Below, in pieces: positions 4,918 to 5,929 of a stretch of 5,929 nucleotides of DNA (position 1 is its first letter; each line of letters opens with the position of its first letter). The translations under genes were made by a program, and so were the position numbers. Below the pieces are notes generated by a model. The model saw only the letters and a program-made list of their open reading frames with translations, ran no database searches and was not told the origin of the DNA. Origin of the DNA: Verrucomicrobiota bacterium (GTDB lineage: Bacteria; Verrucomicrobiota; Verrucomicrobiia; Chthoniobacterales; UBA10450); contig QHPZ01000158.1 of assembly GCA_003219225.1 (NCBI GenBank), positions 1 to 5,929 of the forward strand, in the 5' to 3' direction.

Positions 4918-5929
4918 TAGCCTCTGGCTAATGCATCCGATTGCTTCACGAACTCGTCCCCGCTCCATTCGCTGTCGGCTTTGACCATTTTTTTCGCGGC
5001 GGCGGCTTCGGCGGCGGCCTTGTCGCGTGCTTTGCGTTCCTTTTGCATCCGCACCAGCTCGGCGTGGGTGGTGAAATAATTCAGGCTCTTGCCTTTGAAA
5101 TCGGCCAGCGTCTCGAACTTTTGCTTCTCCATGAACGCGAGCAGCTCCTCCTGCAGCCGCTTCACCATTTCATAGCCGTGTTTCATTACACCGGTGCAGA
5201 CCTGGGTGGTGTCCGCGCCGAGCAAGATGAACTGAGCAGCATCGCCCCCGGTTTCGATCCCGCCGATAGCCGACAAACTGCGTCCTGGAAACTCGCGCCG
5301 CATCATGGTGGCGATCTCCATGGTCATGCGCAGCGCGATTGGCCGCACCGCTTTGCACGAATAACCGCCGGGCGTTGTCATGCCTTCAACGGACGGTTCC
5401 GGTCGCAGCGTTTCGAGATTCACGCTCATCACACTGCGAATGGTGTTGATCGCGCTTACGCCTTCGCAACCGCCGCGAAATGCCGCCCGACTCGGATCGG
5501 TAATGCGGGTCACATTCGGCGTCACCTGCAACTTCTTGGAGAATCTCCGGGTTCTCACCCATGGCCGCGCCCATTTTCCGCTCCGGCAATCCGTGCGGAC
5601 ACGAAAAGTTCAATTCGAACGCATCGACACCGGTGTCCTCGCAACGCCCGACAATCTCCGCCCACGCATCGCGGTTGTATTCCTCCATGATCGACGCAAT
5701 CAGCACGCGATCGGGGAACTGGTCTTTGCACTTCTTGAACTCGTCGAGCCAGATGTTGAACGGCCGATCGCTGATCAGCTCGATGTTTTCCCAGCCGACC
5801 ACGTCCTTGCCGTCAGCCGCGATCAACTTCGCGTAGCGCGGCGTGACATTGATCACTTTGTCCGCCTCGAGGCTGATGGTCTTTGCAATCACGGCACCCC
5901 AACCTTCGCGGAAGGCGCGCGTGATGACG
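4917..5929 (-). pseudogene. preA: NAD-dependent dihydropyrimidine dehydrogenase subunit PreA, frameshifted by an internal deletion; 5' end beyond window
   Basis: PreA reduces uracil or thymine to the dihydro form on an FMN-bearing TIM-barrel related to dihydroorotate dehydrogenase, with PreT supplying electrons. Upstream part (5928 to about 5530): GWGAVIAKTIS (FMN lysine), GWENIELIS, and NFSCPHGLPERKMG with the active-site Cys codon at 5601-5599. Downstream part (5522-4917, other frame): TPNVTRI, INTIRSVM (substrate Asn-Thr), PGGYSCKAVRPIALRM and IGGIETGGDAAQFILLGADT (phosphate binding). The parts meet at 5523-5529. Between the Val of ILQEV and the Thr of TPNVT, pig dihydropyrimidine dehydrogenase has 16 residues (48 nt); here there are 7 nt, so about 41 nt are gone, including the strand with the FMN-binding Lys of AKLTPN. 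No frameshift could restore it. The C-terminus is Ala/Lys-rich and lacks the Cys-rich [4Fe-4S] motifs that end E. coli PreA. Either a true pseudogene or an assembly error. Confidence 0.85.

Noticed and set aside
4917..5892. Two separate genes instead of one broken preA
   Set aside because: The two frames carry consecutive parts of a single TIM-barrel with motifs in the right order and no duplicated region, so they are one gene with a deletion and frameshift.

Overview
The window reads as a piece of a high-GC Gram-negative chromosome carrying a reductive pyrimidine catabolism cluster, with every recognisable gene on the minus strand. The four-helix-bundle protein sequence, the AAGCTCC-type intergenic repeats and the AATGACGAA-type intergenic repeats recall Verrucomicrobiota (soil Spartobacteria-like genomes). 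That placement is from memory of similar sequences, not from a search, and is moderate at best.

In transcription order (right to left) the layout is: 5929-4917, a PreA-like NAD-dependent dihydropyrimidine dehydrogenase subunit, cut off at its 5' end by the window edge and internally broken by an apparent deletion of about 41 nt with a frameshift near 5523-5529; 4917-4435, a four-helix-bundle (S23/IVP-type) protein gene enclosed by inverted AAGCTCC repeats; 4358-2874, CoA-acylating (methyl)malonate-semialdehyde dehydrogenase MmsA; 2873-2760, an intergenic palindromic repeat; 2759-1347, dihydropyrimidinase; 1296-1, an NCS1 nucleobase transporter whose last residues lie beyond the left edge. No gap exceeds 300 bases; the longest non-coding stretch is the 114-nt repeat between mmsA and the dihydropyrimidinase gene.

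The metabolic genes fit one route. The transporter brings in uracil, thymine or a related base, PreA (with a PreT partner not seen here) reduces it to the 5,6-dihydro form, dihydropyrimidinase opens the ring to an N-carbamoyl-beta-amino acid, and, after beta-ureidopropionase and an aminotransferase that are not in this window, MmsA turns malonate or methylmalonate semialdehyde into acetyl-CoA or propionyl-CoA.

The least ordinary part is 4362-4907: a roughly 546-bp unit consisting of one four-helix-bundle gene between matching inverted repeat arms, lodged between preA and mmsA. It looks like a small dispersal unit that entered the operon, and one arm now supplies the Shine-Dalgarno sequence of mmsA. 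The deletion in preA and the palindromic repeat before the dihydropyrimidinase gene are the next most notable points.
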